NCBI RefSeq assembly: GCF_042676185.1
Contig: NZ_JBHTJT010000008.1
Span: 62,001-126,000, forward strand
Direction of reading: 5' to 3'
Source of the DNA: Tropicimonas aquimaris
GTDB lineage: Bacteria > Pseudomonadota > Alphaproteobacteria > Rhodobacterales > Rhodobacteraceae
Length of the DNA: 64,000 bases
Position numbers and translations under genes: made by a program. This document shows, piece after piece, positions 44,080 to 52,339 of this stretch. Every line of letters starts with the position of its first letter. Within the stretch, counting starts at the first letter, position 1. Under the pieces are notes generated by a model, which was not told where the DNA came from, ran no database searches, and was given only the letters and a program-made list of their open reading frames with translations.

Positions 44080-45201
44080 ATGGCCGAGACAGAGGCGCAG
44101 TCTGTGCTCCAACGCATGGCGTCTGCCGGACGGGATGCCGCTCCGCGCAGCCAGGCAGTGGTGCCGGCCCGCGTCCTGGCCAACGGAATTAGCCGGGCCC
44201 TGCAGTCGGCGATGTCGCTGGGCGCGGTGGCGAACGGCAGCTCGGATCGCACAGGGTCGCTGGCGGAACTACTGGAGCTTCTGCCCGAGAACGGGCTGCT
44301 TGCCGTGCTCGACGGCCCGGGAGAAACACAGGGGCTGATGGCGCTGGACAACGCGCTTCTGTCCTCCCTGATCGAAATGCAGATGACCGGCAGCCTGGGG
44401 AACCGTCCGCCGCCGCCGCGTCGCGTGACACGCACCGACGCGGCGCTTGTCGCGGATCTGATCGACGCCGGCCTGCGCGAGTTCGAAGCGCCATTGATGG
44501 CCGGCCCGGAGTCAGCATGGGCGGTCGGTTTCGGATATGCCAGCCATGTGGAGGATGTGCGTCCTCTCGGTCTGCTGCTGGAGGATCAGGACTACCGGAT
44601 GATCGCGCTTGATCTCGAGCTGGCGGAAGGGCATCGCAGGGGGAGTGTCGTCCTCGCCTTGCCCGCTGAGGGGCGCGGCCTGCCCGGGCAGGCAACCGCC
44701 CCACGGGAGGAGCCGCGCGACAGCGGCTGGGAGAACGCGATGGAGGCCGCGGTGATGGGCGCGGATGTGCGGCTGGAAGCGATCATGCATCGGTTCCGAA
44801 TGCCCTTTGCGGACATCGCACGGCTCAAGGTGGGAGATGAGATACCGTTACCCGCGGTCTCCATCGATCAGGTGCGGCTGATCGGCCTCGAGGGAGGCAC
44901 ATGTGCCATGGGTCGGCTGGGACAGAGCCGGGGAAACCGTGCTTTGCGGCTCAATTCGCTCGGCGATCTGCCGCTGCGCAGGGAGATCGATGCGGGGGCT
45001 CAGGCCGGAACGCATCAGCAGGGGCTGCTGCAGACGGCTGCACCTTTCGAGCCCGTGGCTGTTGCCGGAAAGGCGGGCTCGGACCACGGGGCGGTGACGA
45101 TGCCCGAGCCGCCGGCCCCGGTATTGCAAGCGAGCGATGTTGGTTTGTTGGACCTCGGGCCGCTGCCAATGGCCGGAGTGCCACCGTTATCGGGCAGTTG
45201 A
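44080..45201 (+). CDS. FliM/FliN-family flagellar motor switch C-terminal domain protein
   Basis: This 373-residue protein has a FliM-like middle part (about residues 35-190) and a SpoA (FliN/FliM C-terminal) domain at about 235-305 (VMGADVRLEAIMHRFRMPFADIARLKVGDEIPLP). Its role would be in the flagellar rotor switch that binds CheY and sets rotation. The C-terminal 70 residues are Ala/Pro/Gln-rich. ATG 44080 is chosen because the conserved start of relatives fits there; a GTG at 44017 with AAGGGAG upstream would add 21 residues. No other flagellar gene is adjacent. A 13-base C tract follows the stop. Confidence 0.82.
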   Translation: MAETEAQSVLQRMASAGRDAAPRSQAVVPARVLANGISRALQSAMSLGAVANGSSDRTGSLAELLELLPENGLLAVLDGPGETQGLMALDNALLSSLIEMQMTGSLGNRPPPPRRVTRTDAALVADLIDAGLREFEAPLMAGPESAWAVGFGYASHVEDVRPLGLLLEDQDYRMIALDLELAEGHRRGSVVLALPAEGRGLPGQATAPREEPRDSGWENAMEAAVMGADVRLEAIMHRFRMPFADIARLKVGDEIPLPAVSIDQVRLIGLEGGTCAMGRLGQSRGNRALRLNSLGDLPLRREIDAGAQAGTHQQGLLQTAAPFEPVAVAGKAGSDHGAVTMPEPPAPVLQASDVGLLDLGPLPMAGVPPLSGS

Positions 45202-45224
45202 GAGGCCTGGTGTCGCGAACTCCG

Positions 45225-45237
45225 CCCCCCCCCCCCC
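45225..45237. repeat. Poly-C homopolymer tract
   Basis: Thirteen consecutive C residues lie 24 bases after the FliM/FliN-like stop and 138 bases from the end of the convergent TIGR01244 gene. Confidence 0.95.
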
Positions 45238-45374
45238 GATGGAAGGGCTTGAAGTAGAGATTTGCCACGCGCACCGGCTGCATGGACCACGGATCGGGAA
45301 ATGACGCGTTCCCGAAATGATGGGACGTTTGCGCTTCCACCCCGAAAAGCGGCGCAAGGCGCAGATTTCTCCGG

Positions 45375-45815
45375 TCAGGAGGCCTTGCGGACGAGTGCGC
45401 CGATGTGATCGAGCTGGTCCCGCAGATTGCCCAGCGGATAGCCGGCGCGTTCGGCGGCCGCCACGAGTTCGTCGGCAGGCTGGGACCCGGCGTTGCCGAA
45501 CATCCAGGCGACGGTCGATCGGGTTCCGGACGCGCAATAGGCCAGCACCGGTCCCTCGGCCCCCGCAATCGCGTCGCGATTGGCGCGGACGTCGGCTGGC
45601 GTCATGTCACGCGAGGCGAGCGGCACGCAGACAAACGCGATCCCGGCCGTCTCGGCCGCAGCGCGCACCGCCTCGGCGTGCATCGGGGGCGGGATCTCCT
45701 CGTCTGGGCGGTTGCACAGGATCGTGCGGAAACCGGCCGCTGCAATGGCGGGGATGTCCTCGGGGGTGATCTGGGGCGAGACGGCGAAGGCCGGTGTCAG
45801 TGCGCGTATATCCAT
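45375..45815 (-). CDS. TIGR01244-family phosphatase/sulfurtransferase-like protein
   Basis: This 146-residue protein starts MDIRALTPAFAVSPQITPEDIPAIAAAGFRT, the TIGR01244/DUF442 signature (N-terminal domain of beta-lactamase-like Blh proteins), and carries the active-site loop AYCASGTRS, a Cys-x5-Arg phosphate-binding loop as in dual-specificity phosphatases and rhodaneses. Upstream Asp residues in SRDMTPAD could act as general acid. It may handle sulfide-derived persulfide or phosphate, but the substrate is not established. It is convergent with the FliM/FliN-like gene. Confidence 0.9.
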   Translation of the reverse strand: MDIRALTPAFAVSPQITPEDIPAIAAAGFRTILCNRPDEEIPPPMHAEAVRAAAETAGIAFVCVPLASRDMTPADVRANRDAIAGAEGPVLAYCASGTRSTVAWMFGNAGSQPADELVAAAERAGYPLGNLRDQLDHIGALVRKAS

Positions 45816-45937
45816 GCGCTCAATTTGCGTGGCAACGGGGCAAGGTCAAGCGTCATCGGTGTTGATTTGCGTCAAGGACGAAACGCCGCCCGTTTTCTAG
45901 CCTGTCGGTCCAGGAACCTGCTCGAAGGAGAACAACA

Positions 45938-46267
45938 ATGGTCGCGGTTCTGGAACGCAAGGCCCAGCTCGAGGCCCGGCTCGTGGCGCTGGAGGAGAAA
46001 CTGCGCGGGATCGACGCCGAACTCGACAGCCACCAGTCGCGCGACTGGGAAGAACTAGCGGTGGAGCGCGAGACCGACGAAGTTCTCGAAGGCGAGGGCA
46101 GGGCCGGTCAGGTCGAGATGGCTGCCATTCGCGCTGCCCTGGCGCGGATCGAGGAGGGCAGCTACGGCGAATGCGTCAAATGCGGCGAGGATATTTCCGA
46201 AGCGCGTCTGGACCTTCTGCCCTACACGCCGTTCTGCGCCGATTGCGCGCGCGCCGTCGCCAAGTAA
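45938..46267 (+). CDS. DksA/TraR-type zinc-finger protein
   Basis: This 109-residue protein has an N-terminal coiled-coil hairpin (residues 1-75) and a C4 zinc finger CVKC-CADC (GECVKCGEDISEARLDLLPYTPFCADC). It is shorter than DksA, in the range of the short DksA/TraR-like proteins that enter the RNA polymerase secondary channel. GAAGGAGAACAAC precedes the ATG. The acidic DxxDxA-type hairpin tip of true DksA is not clearly present, so its effect on transcription may differ. It is followed by the FadJ-like gene. Confidence 0.9.
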   Translation: MVAVLERKAQLEARLVALEEKLRGIDAELDSHQSRDWEELAVERETDEVLEGEGRAGQVEMAAIRAALARIEEGSYGECVKCGEDISEARLDLLPYTPFCADCARAVAK

Positions 46268-46377
46268 GCCGAGAGCGTTCGGCCCGATGTCGGCCGCAAG
46301 GTGGCTTGCCACTTCCGCGGGTCGCGGGTTTGATGGGCGCACCGGTCGAACCTGTCGCCCGGTAAGGGAGTTTCGGG

Positions 46378-48384
46378 ATGGCGGCGCGGCCGGTCGAGGT
46401 GGAACGCATTGGATCGGTCGGATTGCTGGCCCTTGCGCCGGGCTGGCCGGGGCCGCGTGTGCGCGCAGGTCTGATGGCCGCCCTTGACGCCTTCGAGGAG
46501 GATGCCGAGGTCAAGGCTGCGGTGCTTCTGTTGCCCGAGGTGGCCGGCCGCTGGCGCCCCGAGGCCACCTTGCCCGCTTTGCCTGACCTTTGCGGCAGCC
46601 TCGAAAGCTGCCGGTTTCCCGTCGTCGCTGCGCTTGCAGGTTGCGCGCGTGGACCGCTCGCCGAGCTGGCGCTGGCCGCCCATTTCCGCCTCGCCGCCGA
46701 TGGCCCGTGCCTGGAGTTTCCGGGTATCGCGACCGGCACGCTCGAAGGCGGCGGCGCGACCCAGCGGTTGCCGCGGATTGCGGGAGCCGCGGTAAGCCTG
46801 AACCTGTTGCTGGGCGGAGCGCCGTTGTCGGCGGAGGCGGCGAAGGAGGCCGGGCTGCTGGACGGGCTGGTGCGGGGCGATCTGGTGGAGACCGCCCTGG
46901 CGCTGGCGGAGCGCCTTGCCGAGGGCGGCGTCGCGCCGCTGCGCGCCCGTGACCGGCGCGAGGGGCAGGCAGACCGGGATGCCTATCACGCCGCCATTTT
47001 CGCGGCGCGCGAGCGTGCCGAGCAGCCGGGCTCTGATCGGATCATCGAATGTGTCGAGGCGGCGTTGCTGTTGCCTTTCGAGGCCGGCGTCGGTTTCGAG
47101 CGGGCGGCGGCGGATGCACTGCGCAATTCCGACGAGGCCCGCGCCTTGCACCATGTGGTGACGGCCGAGGAGCGGTCAGCCGCGGCCCGGCCCGCGGGGG
47201 CGCCTGAGACGGCAACAGTGTCGCTTGAGGCGGATGATGCGGCTGGGGCTGATCTGGCTCTCGCGCTGCTGGAAGCAGGGGTGGCACTGCGGGTTCGCGA
47301 ACCCGAACCGGGGCGCGCCGTACTCTCGCGCATCGGCAGGGCGCTGTCCGATGCCGTCGGCGAGGGCCGGATTGGGGAGGCCGAGCGCCGCGCCCGACTG
47401 GCGCTACTGCGGTCCGATGGTGGTGCGGCCGGATTTGCCCGCAGCGATCTGCACCTGCGTGTCGCATCGGGCGATGGACGCCTGCCGCGTTCGACAGCGC
47501 GCCGTGGGGCGCTCGCCACCGTGATCGCGCCGCACGATCCCGTACAGGCGGGGGATGGGGCGAGGATCGTCCTAGGCCGGCCGTTCCGGGTTGGCGATGT
47601 GGCGGAGCTCCTGCCTGACCCGCAGGGCTCTGCCACCGAAACGGAATCGCTCGCGGCCCTGCTGCACCGGGTCGGTGCCCGCCCGCTGATCTGCCGGAGG
47701 CCTGGGCGCTCTGCCCTGGGGCGGCTCGTCGAGCGGTTCCGGGCTGCCGCCGAGCACTTGCTGGAGGACGGCGCGAGCCCGTCAGAGATCGATGCCGCCA
47801 TCGAGGCCGCGGGGTTTTCCCTCGGACCGTTCCGGTCGTTGGATCGCGAAGGGTTGCTCGGACCGGTCCGGCGCCGGCAGCAGGCGGCCCACACTCGCGA
47901 TCCAAGAGACAGATATGTGACCGTCCTCGACCGCCTGGTCGCTGCAGGGCGGCTGGGTCAGGCCAGTGGCAAGGGATTCTACGACTATCCGGCCGCAATC
48001 CCGGAGGGACTGCCCTCGGGCGAGGTCGAGCAACTGTTGAACGAGGCTCGGCGGCATGCGGGCACGGTGCCGCAACGGATCTCGGCCGAGCGCATCGTCG
48101 AGCGCATTGACCTCGCACTCGCGCTCGCGGGGCTGGAGGTGATCGGCGATGGCCTGTTGCGCGATCCGGCCGAGGTAGACCTTGCGGCCGTTCACGGGCT
48201 CGGGTTTCCGCGTCATCGCGGCGGACCGATGTATCAGGCGGGTCTGATTGGATGGAGCGAGCTGCGACGGCGGCTCGGCGTCCTTGCAGCGCGAGAGGAT
48301 GCCCGTTTCTGGGCGCCGCCCGCGATCCTAGACGAAGCCGTTGCGCGGGGGGGCGGGCTCTCCGCGCTGGCGCCCGCGGCCTGA
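46378..48384 (+). CDS. Degenerate FadJ/FadB-like crotonase--hydroxyacyl-CoA dehydrogenase fusion
   Basis: This 668-residue protein has the layout of the bifunctional beta-oxidation enzyme: an N-terminal crotonase domain (about 1-180, ALAGCARGPLAELALAAHFRLA and GGGATQRLPRIAG), a middle part, and a recognisable C-terminal domain (YVTVLDRLVAAGRLGQASGKGFYDY, then GLGFPRHRGGPMYQAGLIG). The second catalytic Glu of the crotonase (normally PEV/PEI) is Gly here (FPGIATG), the GxGxxG NAD loop is replaced (VSLEADDAAGAD), and the HFFSPA motif is missing. The frame is intact, so it is expressed as protein but probably not a normal enzyme. AAGGGAG precedes the ATG. Confidence 0.85.
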   Translation: MAARPVEVERIGSVGLLALAPGWPGPRVRAGLMAALDAFEEDAEVKAAVLLLPEVAGRWRPEATLPALPDLCGSLESCRFPVVAALAGCARGPLAELALAAHFRLAADGPCLEFPGIATGTLEGGGATQRLPRIAGAAVSLNLLLGGAPLSAEAAKEAGLLDGLVRGDLVETALALAERLAEGGVAPLRARDRREGQADRDAYHAAIFAARERAEQPGSDRIIECVEAALLLPFEAGVGFERAAADALRNSDEARALHHVVTAEERSAAARPAGAPETATVSLEADDAAGADLALALLEAGVALRVREPEPGRAVLSRIGRALSDAVGEGRIGEAERRARLALLRSDGGAAGFARSDLHLRVASGDGRLPRSTARRGALATVIAPHDPVQAGDGARIVLGRPFRVGDVAELLPDPQGSATETESLAALLHRVGARPLICRRPGRSALGRLVERFRAAAEHLLEDGASPSEIDAAIEAAGFSLGPFRSLDREGLLGPVRRRQQAAHTRDPRDRYVTVLDRLVAAGRLGQASGKGFYDYPAAIPEGLPSGEVEQLLNEARRHAGTVPQRISAERIVERIDLALALAGLEVIGDGLLRDPAEVDLAAVHGLGFPRHRGGPMYQAGLIGWSELRRRLGVLAAREDARFWAPPAILDEAVARGGGLSALAPAA

Positions 48385-48388
48385 GCCG

Positions 48389-48604
48389 CTAGCTCAGGAT
48401 GACGCCGACGGCCACCATCGCCAGCCCGATGGCCGAGGTGAAGAGCGAGCCGAGATTCCAGGCCACGACCTTCTGCAGCCGCGCGCGCATCGCCTCGTCG
48501 CCCAGCCCGGCGCGCTTTGCGCGGGTCACTGCCACGACACAGCCGACGATGCCTGTCAGCCCCAGGAGCGAGATTGCCGCCCCGATCCAGATCAGCAGCT
48601 CCAT
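48389..48604 (-). CDS. Small two-helix membrane protein
   Basis: This 71-residue protein has two membrane helices (about residues 3-23 and 47-68) separated by a basic loop, TRAKRAGLGDEAMRARLQK. GGAGGAGG lies 4 to 11 bases before the ATG at 48604; an in-frame extension upstream has non-coding character. Short two-helix proteins of this kind are common next to fatty-acid genes but no family is recognised. Its stop lies 5 bases from the end of the convergent FadJ-like gene. Confidence 0.75.
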   Translation of the reverse strand: MELLIWIGAAISLLGLTGIVGCVVAVTRAKRAGLGDEAMRARLQKVVAWNLGSLFTSAIGLAMVAVGVILS

Positions 48605-48743
48605 CGAGCCTCCTCCGTCTTGCCTCGCGCCTGCGCTACAGCCTGCGCGGACTGGGCGCAACCGCTCTTGCAGGGGGCTGCGCGGCTCGGTAGGACGGGG
48701 TTCCCAAGCGTATTTCACACCGAGAAACAGGGCAGGGGCGGCA

Positions 48744-49025
48744 ATGAGCGACATGACAGGCGATATCGAGAGCGGATCCTCGGCGGATGCGACCTACAAG
48801 GTTGCGGCAGGCGAGTTGCGCCAGTTCATCGAACGTTTCGAGCGGCTTGAAGCCGAGAAAAAGGACATCGCCGAGCAGCAGAAAGAGGTGATGGCCGAGG
48901 CCAAGGCGCGCGGCTACGACACAAAGGTGATTCGCAAGGTCATCGCGCTGCGCAAGCGCGAGCCCGATGATATCGCCGAGGAAGAGGCGGTGCTGGAGAT
49001 GTACAAGGCCGCGCTCGGCATGTGA
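48744..49025 (+). CDS. gapR: GapR-family nucleoid protein (DUF2312)
   Basis: This 93-residue protein is the alphaproteobacterial DUF2312 (UPF0335) protein, known in Caulobacter as GapR, which encircles overtwisted DNA ahead of replication and transcription. After a polar start the coiled coil AGELRQFIERFERLEAEKKDIAEQQKEV and the basic KVIRKVIALRKREPDD are the family's DNA-binding helices. CAGGGGC precedes the ATG. Size and motif fit fully. Confidence 0.95.
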   Translation: MSDMTGDIESGSSADATYKVAAGELRQFIERFERLEAEKKDIAEQQKEVMAEAKARGYDTKVIRKVIALRKREPDDIAEEEAVLEMYKAALGM

Positions 49026-49046
49026 GCTGGCCCCGCCGGAGGGCGA

Positions 49047-49925
49047 TCATGCGCGCAGGAAGCGCACGCCCTCCATCGCGGCCACCTCTGCCACCTCGGC
49101 TTCGTAACGTTCGCTGAGGCGGGCAATCCGGTCGGCCGTCCATCCGGGCAGATCGTATTCCTCTTCGACGGCCTCCGGGGTAGCGAATTCCTCGAGGAAG
49201 GTTGCAACCACGCGGCGACGCTGCTCGGCGTTGTCCGACGGGTGGGTCTCGAAATAGCGTTCCATTCGTTCGAGGCCTTCCTCCGACATGATGGTCCGGT
49301 GGAACTCGTGAACGCCCTGCAACTCCAGCGCGTTCGGATACCCGGAGAGCGTCTCCAGGATATCGTACCAGATCAGCGGCGTATCCTCGTTGCACCAGAT
49401 CGTCAGCGGGCAGTCGGGCACCGCCCGCTGGAAGCGCGCGACCATGTCGGCCCAGGAGACGTCCTCGGGCTGGATGCGGGCGAGATAGGCCGCGAAGTCC
49501 TCTTCCTCCGCGAAACGGGTCTGCAGCGCCGGGATCAGCGTTGCCGGGTTGCGTATGGCGAAGGCGAATTCCGCCGGATCGTCCGGAAAGAGGTTTCGGA
49601 TCCAGGGCGCGCGTTCCTCCGCGAGGGGGTAGAGCGCCCCGCCGGTGATGGCGCGTTTAGGGACACAGAGAAAGCTGTCGTTTGAAAACAGGAGCCGCTC
49701 GGCGGTGTCGTGGTCGATCACCTCGTCGAGCACCTGTTCCTGGATGTGCCGGCTCGCCGGAGCGCCGCGAAGGTGGATCATCGCCTGCCGCAGCACCGGA
49801 CGGAAACGCCCCGGCGCAGGGGCGAAGGTTCCAGCCTCGGCCAGCATCTCGGTATTCTGGAGCAGGCATCGCAGCGCGCGATCTTCATCGGTGCTGTGGA
49901 GTCCGATGTGATAGACGAGCTTCAT
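49047..49925 (-). CDS. Unknown protein, sulfotransferase-like fold without P-loop
   Basis: This 292-residue cytoplasmic protein starts KLVYHIGLHSTDEDRALRCLLQNTEMLAEAGT. The pattern HIGL, then a helix with L-L-x-N-x-x-x-L-x-x-A-G, is what sulfotransferase-like P-loop proteins show at their N-terminus (usually HIGLPKTGTT). Here the phosphate-binding KTGTT is replaced by HSTDED. Downstream FAIRNPATLIPALQ resembles the LRNP 3'-phosphate region. Enzymatic sulfotransfer therefore seems unlikely. AGGGAAGCG precedes the ATG at 49925. The gene is isolated. The fold is inference from pattern, and function is unknown. Confidence 0.75.
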   Translation of the reverse strand: MKLVYHIGLHSTDEDRALRCLLQNTEMLAEAGTFAPAPGRFRPVLRQAMIHLRGAPASRHIQEQVLDEVIDHDTAERLLFSNDSFLCVPKRAITGGALYPLAEERAPWIRNLFPDDPAEFAFAIRNPATLIPALQTRFAEEEDFAAYLARIQPEDVSWADMVARFQRAVPDCPLTIWCNEDTPLIWYDILETLSGYPNALELQGVHEFHRTIMSEEGLERMERYFETHPSDNAEQRRRVVATFLEEFATPEAVEEEYDLPGWTADRIARLSERYEAEVAEVAAMEGVRFLRA

Positions 49926-50102
49926 CGCTTCCCTCATCAAGCCGGCCAAGCGCCGGTGCACGGCCCCTCGGGCAGGGCAGATTTTTGCCGCAACTATAAG
50001 CGCTTCGCGGGCAAGGTAAACCTCCGCCCGCCACCGCTTCGGCGCGCGTCGCGCCCAACCTCTTGCACTCGACGCCGCTGTCGGCGTATCTGGACGCTGA
50101 GT

Positions 50103-50178
50103 GCCCCTATAGCTCAGCTGGTAGAGCATCTGATTTGTAATCAGAGGGTCGGGAGTTCGAGTCTCTCTGGGGGCACCA
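50103..50178 (+). tRNA. tRNA-Thr (anticodon TGT)
   Basis: The 76-base cloverleaf has a 7-base acceptor stem (GCCCCTA pairing TGGGGGC with one G-T pair), D arm AGCTCAGCTGGTAGAGC, anticodon stem TCTGA/TCAGA with loop TTTGTAA (anticodon TGT, reading ACA), T arm GGGAGTTCGAGTCTCTC, and an encoded CCA end. Confidence 0.97.
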
Positions 50179-50735
50179 TAATCCAAATCTAATACATCGT
50201 CTTTTGTCTTTGTTTCAGGTTTGTCGACTCTCTGGTCCACGAACTCTCTTGCGCTTGCCCTTGTTGCCAAATCCACGGGAAGGACTTGTGTCGAGCAGGT
50301 CGTTTGCCGGCCAGACTACCGCTTTCAGGATGCTCCGGATCACGGCAAGGGGCCGAGTGCTGTCAACGTGAGGAGTGCTGTCATTGTGATTGGCTCACGT
50401 GGTTCTCTTCGACGTCTCGAGATCGGCACCGATCTGATCTCGTACCTCGCCTTCATCGTCTGCTGTTAAGGCCTTTCATGAGCCGTTCGTCGATAGATGG
50501 CCCTCGGGTGCACGTTCCGGTCAGTAATAGGCGCGCTGGCCGCAAATATGTTCGATGGTCGAGCGTAGCGCTGCGACCGGATCACAGTATTCAAGGCCGC
50601 AGCCATTGCCCCTGCGATGAAGCTTTCGGTTAGGGCCCTGCGGGTGGCAAGGCATTGCCACATTCTCGACCAAATCGACCTGCAGTTTCCTCCCGGGGAT
50701 GCTCAGATCCGAATGTTTGTGATGAAGGAGGAAAC
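50179..50735. other. Low-GC intergenic segment behind tRNA-Thr
   Basis: About 557 bases, visibly lower in GC than the flanking genes, with only short unrecognised open frames (for example 50221-50469). A small hairpin (GTGGCAA/TTGCCAC, 50644-50661) lies ahead of the RTX gene. It may be decayed or foreign DNA. Confidence 0.5.
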
Positions 50736-51893
50736 ATGACTGCTGCCATCAACACCGAAACGCTGGCCGTAGAACTCAAGACCTATCTGGCCAGCACCAT
50801 GCCCACCTCGCTTGAAGGCGTTACGGGAGATCTCTGGGATTGGCTTGACCGCAATGAGGAGCGGCTTGGCGACTGGCTCGACAACCTCATGGAACACCTC
50901 GGCGACTGGGTCGACCGAAAGTCCGACACGCTCTCGGACGCGAAAGCGGATGCGCTTGGCGATTGGCTCGACAACCTTGAGGCCGATCTCGAGGAGTTCA
51001 TCGAGAATGGGCTTGGCACCCTCGGGGATCTTGTTGATGACGCAAGCGAAGGCGCCGATACCGACATAGGCCCGATTGTCGGCGACACGGACCTGAACAC
51101 GCTGGCCGCCGAACTCAAGACCTACCTGGCCAGTTCCATGCCCACCTCGCTTGATGGCGTTACGGGAGATCTCTGGGATTGGCTTGATCGCAATGAGGAG
51201 CAGTTGGGCGACTGGCTCGACAACCTCATGGATCACCTCGGCGACTGGGTCGACCGAAAATCCGACACGCTCTCGGACGCGAAAGCGGATGCGCTTGGTG
51301 ATTGGCTCGACAACCTGGAGGCCGATCTCGAGGAGTTCATCGAGAGCGGGCTTGAGGCGCTCGATGATCTTATCGACGGCACGGAGGGCGATGATGAGAT
51401 ACGCGCCGGCGACGGTGACGACGAGGTCTATGCTCTAAGTGGCGATGACACCGTTCTTGGCGGCAAGGGAGCCGACCGGCTCAAGGGCGGCGCCGATAAC
51501 GATAGGCTCATCGGTGGTGCCGGTCGAGATAAGCTTTTCGGCGGCGCTGGCGATGACGTGATGCTGGGAGGAACGGGCAAGGATGTCTACCGGGGCGGTG
51601 CCGGTGATGACAGCTTCGTCTTCAAAACGCTCAACCATTCCTCCGTCGGCAAGAAGCGGGATATCGTTCACTTCGAGGAAGGTGACGAGATCGACTTGTC
51701 CGACATCGATGCTTGCGTGACCGAGGGTGGCGACCAGGACTTCGACTGGATCGGCCGTCAGGGGTTCTCTGGCGAGGAGGGCGAGCTGCGCATGAAGGGA
51801 GGCGTGCTCCGCGCTGACGTGGACGGAGACGGAAAGGCCGACTTCGCCATCGAGATCCAGGGGACCATTTCGCTAGACGACCTGATCCTCTGA
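50736..51893 (+). CDS. RTX protein with a duplicated LGDWLD-rich helical domain
   Basis: This 385-residue acidic protein has no N-terminal signal peptide. Residues 9-93 and 122-206 are two near-identical copies of an unrecognised domain (PTSLEGVTGDLWDWLDRNEE, LGDWLDNL, SDTLSDAKADALGDWLDN), each probably a set of amphipathic helices. A calcium-binding RTX block follows at about 215-295 (GDGDDEVYALSGDDTVLGGK, GGAGRDKLFGGAGDDVMLGG), then a serralysin-like C-terminal part (DDSFVFKT, DIVHFEEGDEIDLSDI). Such C-termini direct type I secretion and fold on calcium outside the cell. GAAGGAGGAAAC precedes the ATG. No T1SS genes are adjacent. Function of the repeat domain is unknown. Confidence 0.88.
   Translation: MTAAINTETLAVELKTYLASTMPTSLEGVTGDLWDWLDRNEERLGDWLDNLMEHLGDWVDRKSDTLSDAKADALGDWLDNLEADLEEFIENGLGTLGDLVDDASEGADTDIGPIVGDTDLNTLAAELKTYLASSMPTSLDGVTGDLWDWLDRNEEQLGDWLDNLMDHLGDWVDRKSDTLSDAKADALGDWLDNLEADLEEFIESGLEALDDLIDGTEGDDEIRAGDGDDEVYALSGDDTVLGGKGADRLKGGADNDRLIGGAGRDKLFGGAGDDVMLGGTGKDVYRGGAGDDSFVFKTLNHSSVGKKRDIVHFEEGDEIDLSDIDACVTEGGDQDFDWIGRQGFSGEEGELRMKGGVLRADVDGDGKADFAIEIQGTISLDDLIL
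50761..51014 (+). repeat. Tandem coding repeat, copy 1
   Basis: First copy of a 254-base stretch that recurs 339 bases later at 51100-51353 in the same frame. By eye about 16 bases differ, giving roughly 94% identity, so the duplication is recent. Confidence 0.93.
51100..51353 (+). repeat. Tandem coding repeat, copy 2
   Basis: Second copy of the 254-base stretch at 50761-51014, joined to the first by an Asp/Gly-rich linker (ASEGADTDIGPIVGDTDLN) and followed by the RTX block. Confidence 0.93.
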
Positions 51894-52339
51894 CGCTGAG
51901 ATCGAATGCGACCAACGGATGCTACTCGTCCGGTGGTCGCAACTTACGGCCTGGCGACGATACTTCAGCGCTCGTCCAGACCAGGCCGCTTTAGGACAGA
52001 ATGCGAGTACACACGGTGCCTTTGGATCTCGTTGGATAGACGCGGAGATCAAGGTCGAGAGAGACGAACTCGCTGGCATAGCACCTCGGGAAGAAGCGCT
52101 GTCTTGAGCTTGTGGCCGCGTGTGCAGCCCAACTTCAACCAACCCGAAAGGTCGCATGACGACCGGACCAGAAACGGGGTGAAGTACCCCGTATCCGAAG
52201 CCTCCAGCTTCAAACGGTCCGGTTGTCTGGGGGCAGTGCATCCACTGCCCAGTTCAGGAACGTGGCTGAACCAGCATGTTGGACACTGACCTGATCTGTC
52301 CTAGAACTGTTCGGGATAACTGGTTCAGGGAGGATCACC
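51894..52339. other. Intergenic segment without a recognisable gene
   Basis: About 446 bases between the RTX gene and the TAXI-TRAP operon. Open frames on both strands are short and unrecognised. It shares the lower GC of the RTX segment and should contain the promoter of the TRAP operon. Confidence 0.5.

Noticed and set aside
50221..50469. 82-codon frame behind tRNA-Thr
   Set aside because: No ribosome site or recognisable similarity; too little evidence for a gene.
50166..52235. 10-base match TCTGGGGGCA between the tRNA-Thr 3' end and 52226-52235 as attachment sites
   Set aside because: Too short to call att sites in a GC-rich genome and no integrase gene is present; kept only as a weak hint in the findings.
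51873..52241. 122-codon minus-strand frame after the RTX gene, considered as a transposase remnant
   Set aside because: No transposase motif or terminal inverted repeat could be identified and it overlaps the RTX gene's 3' end.
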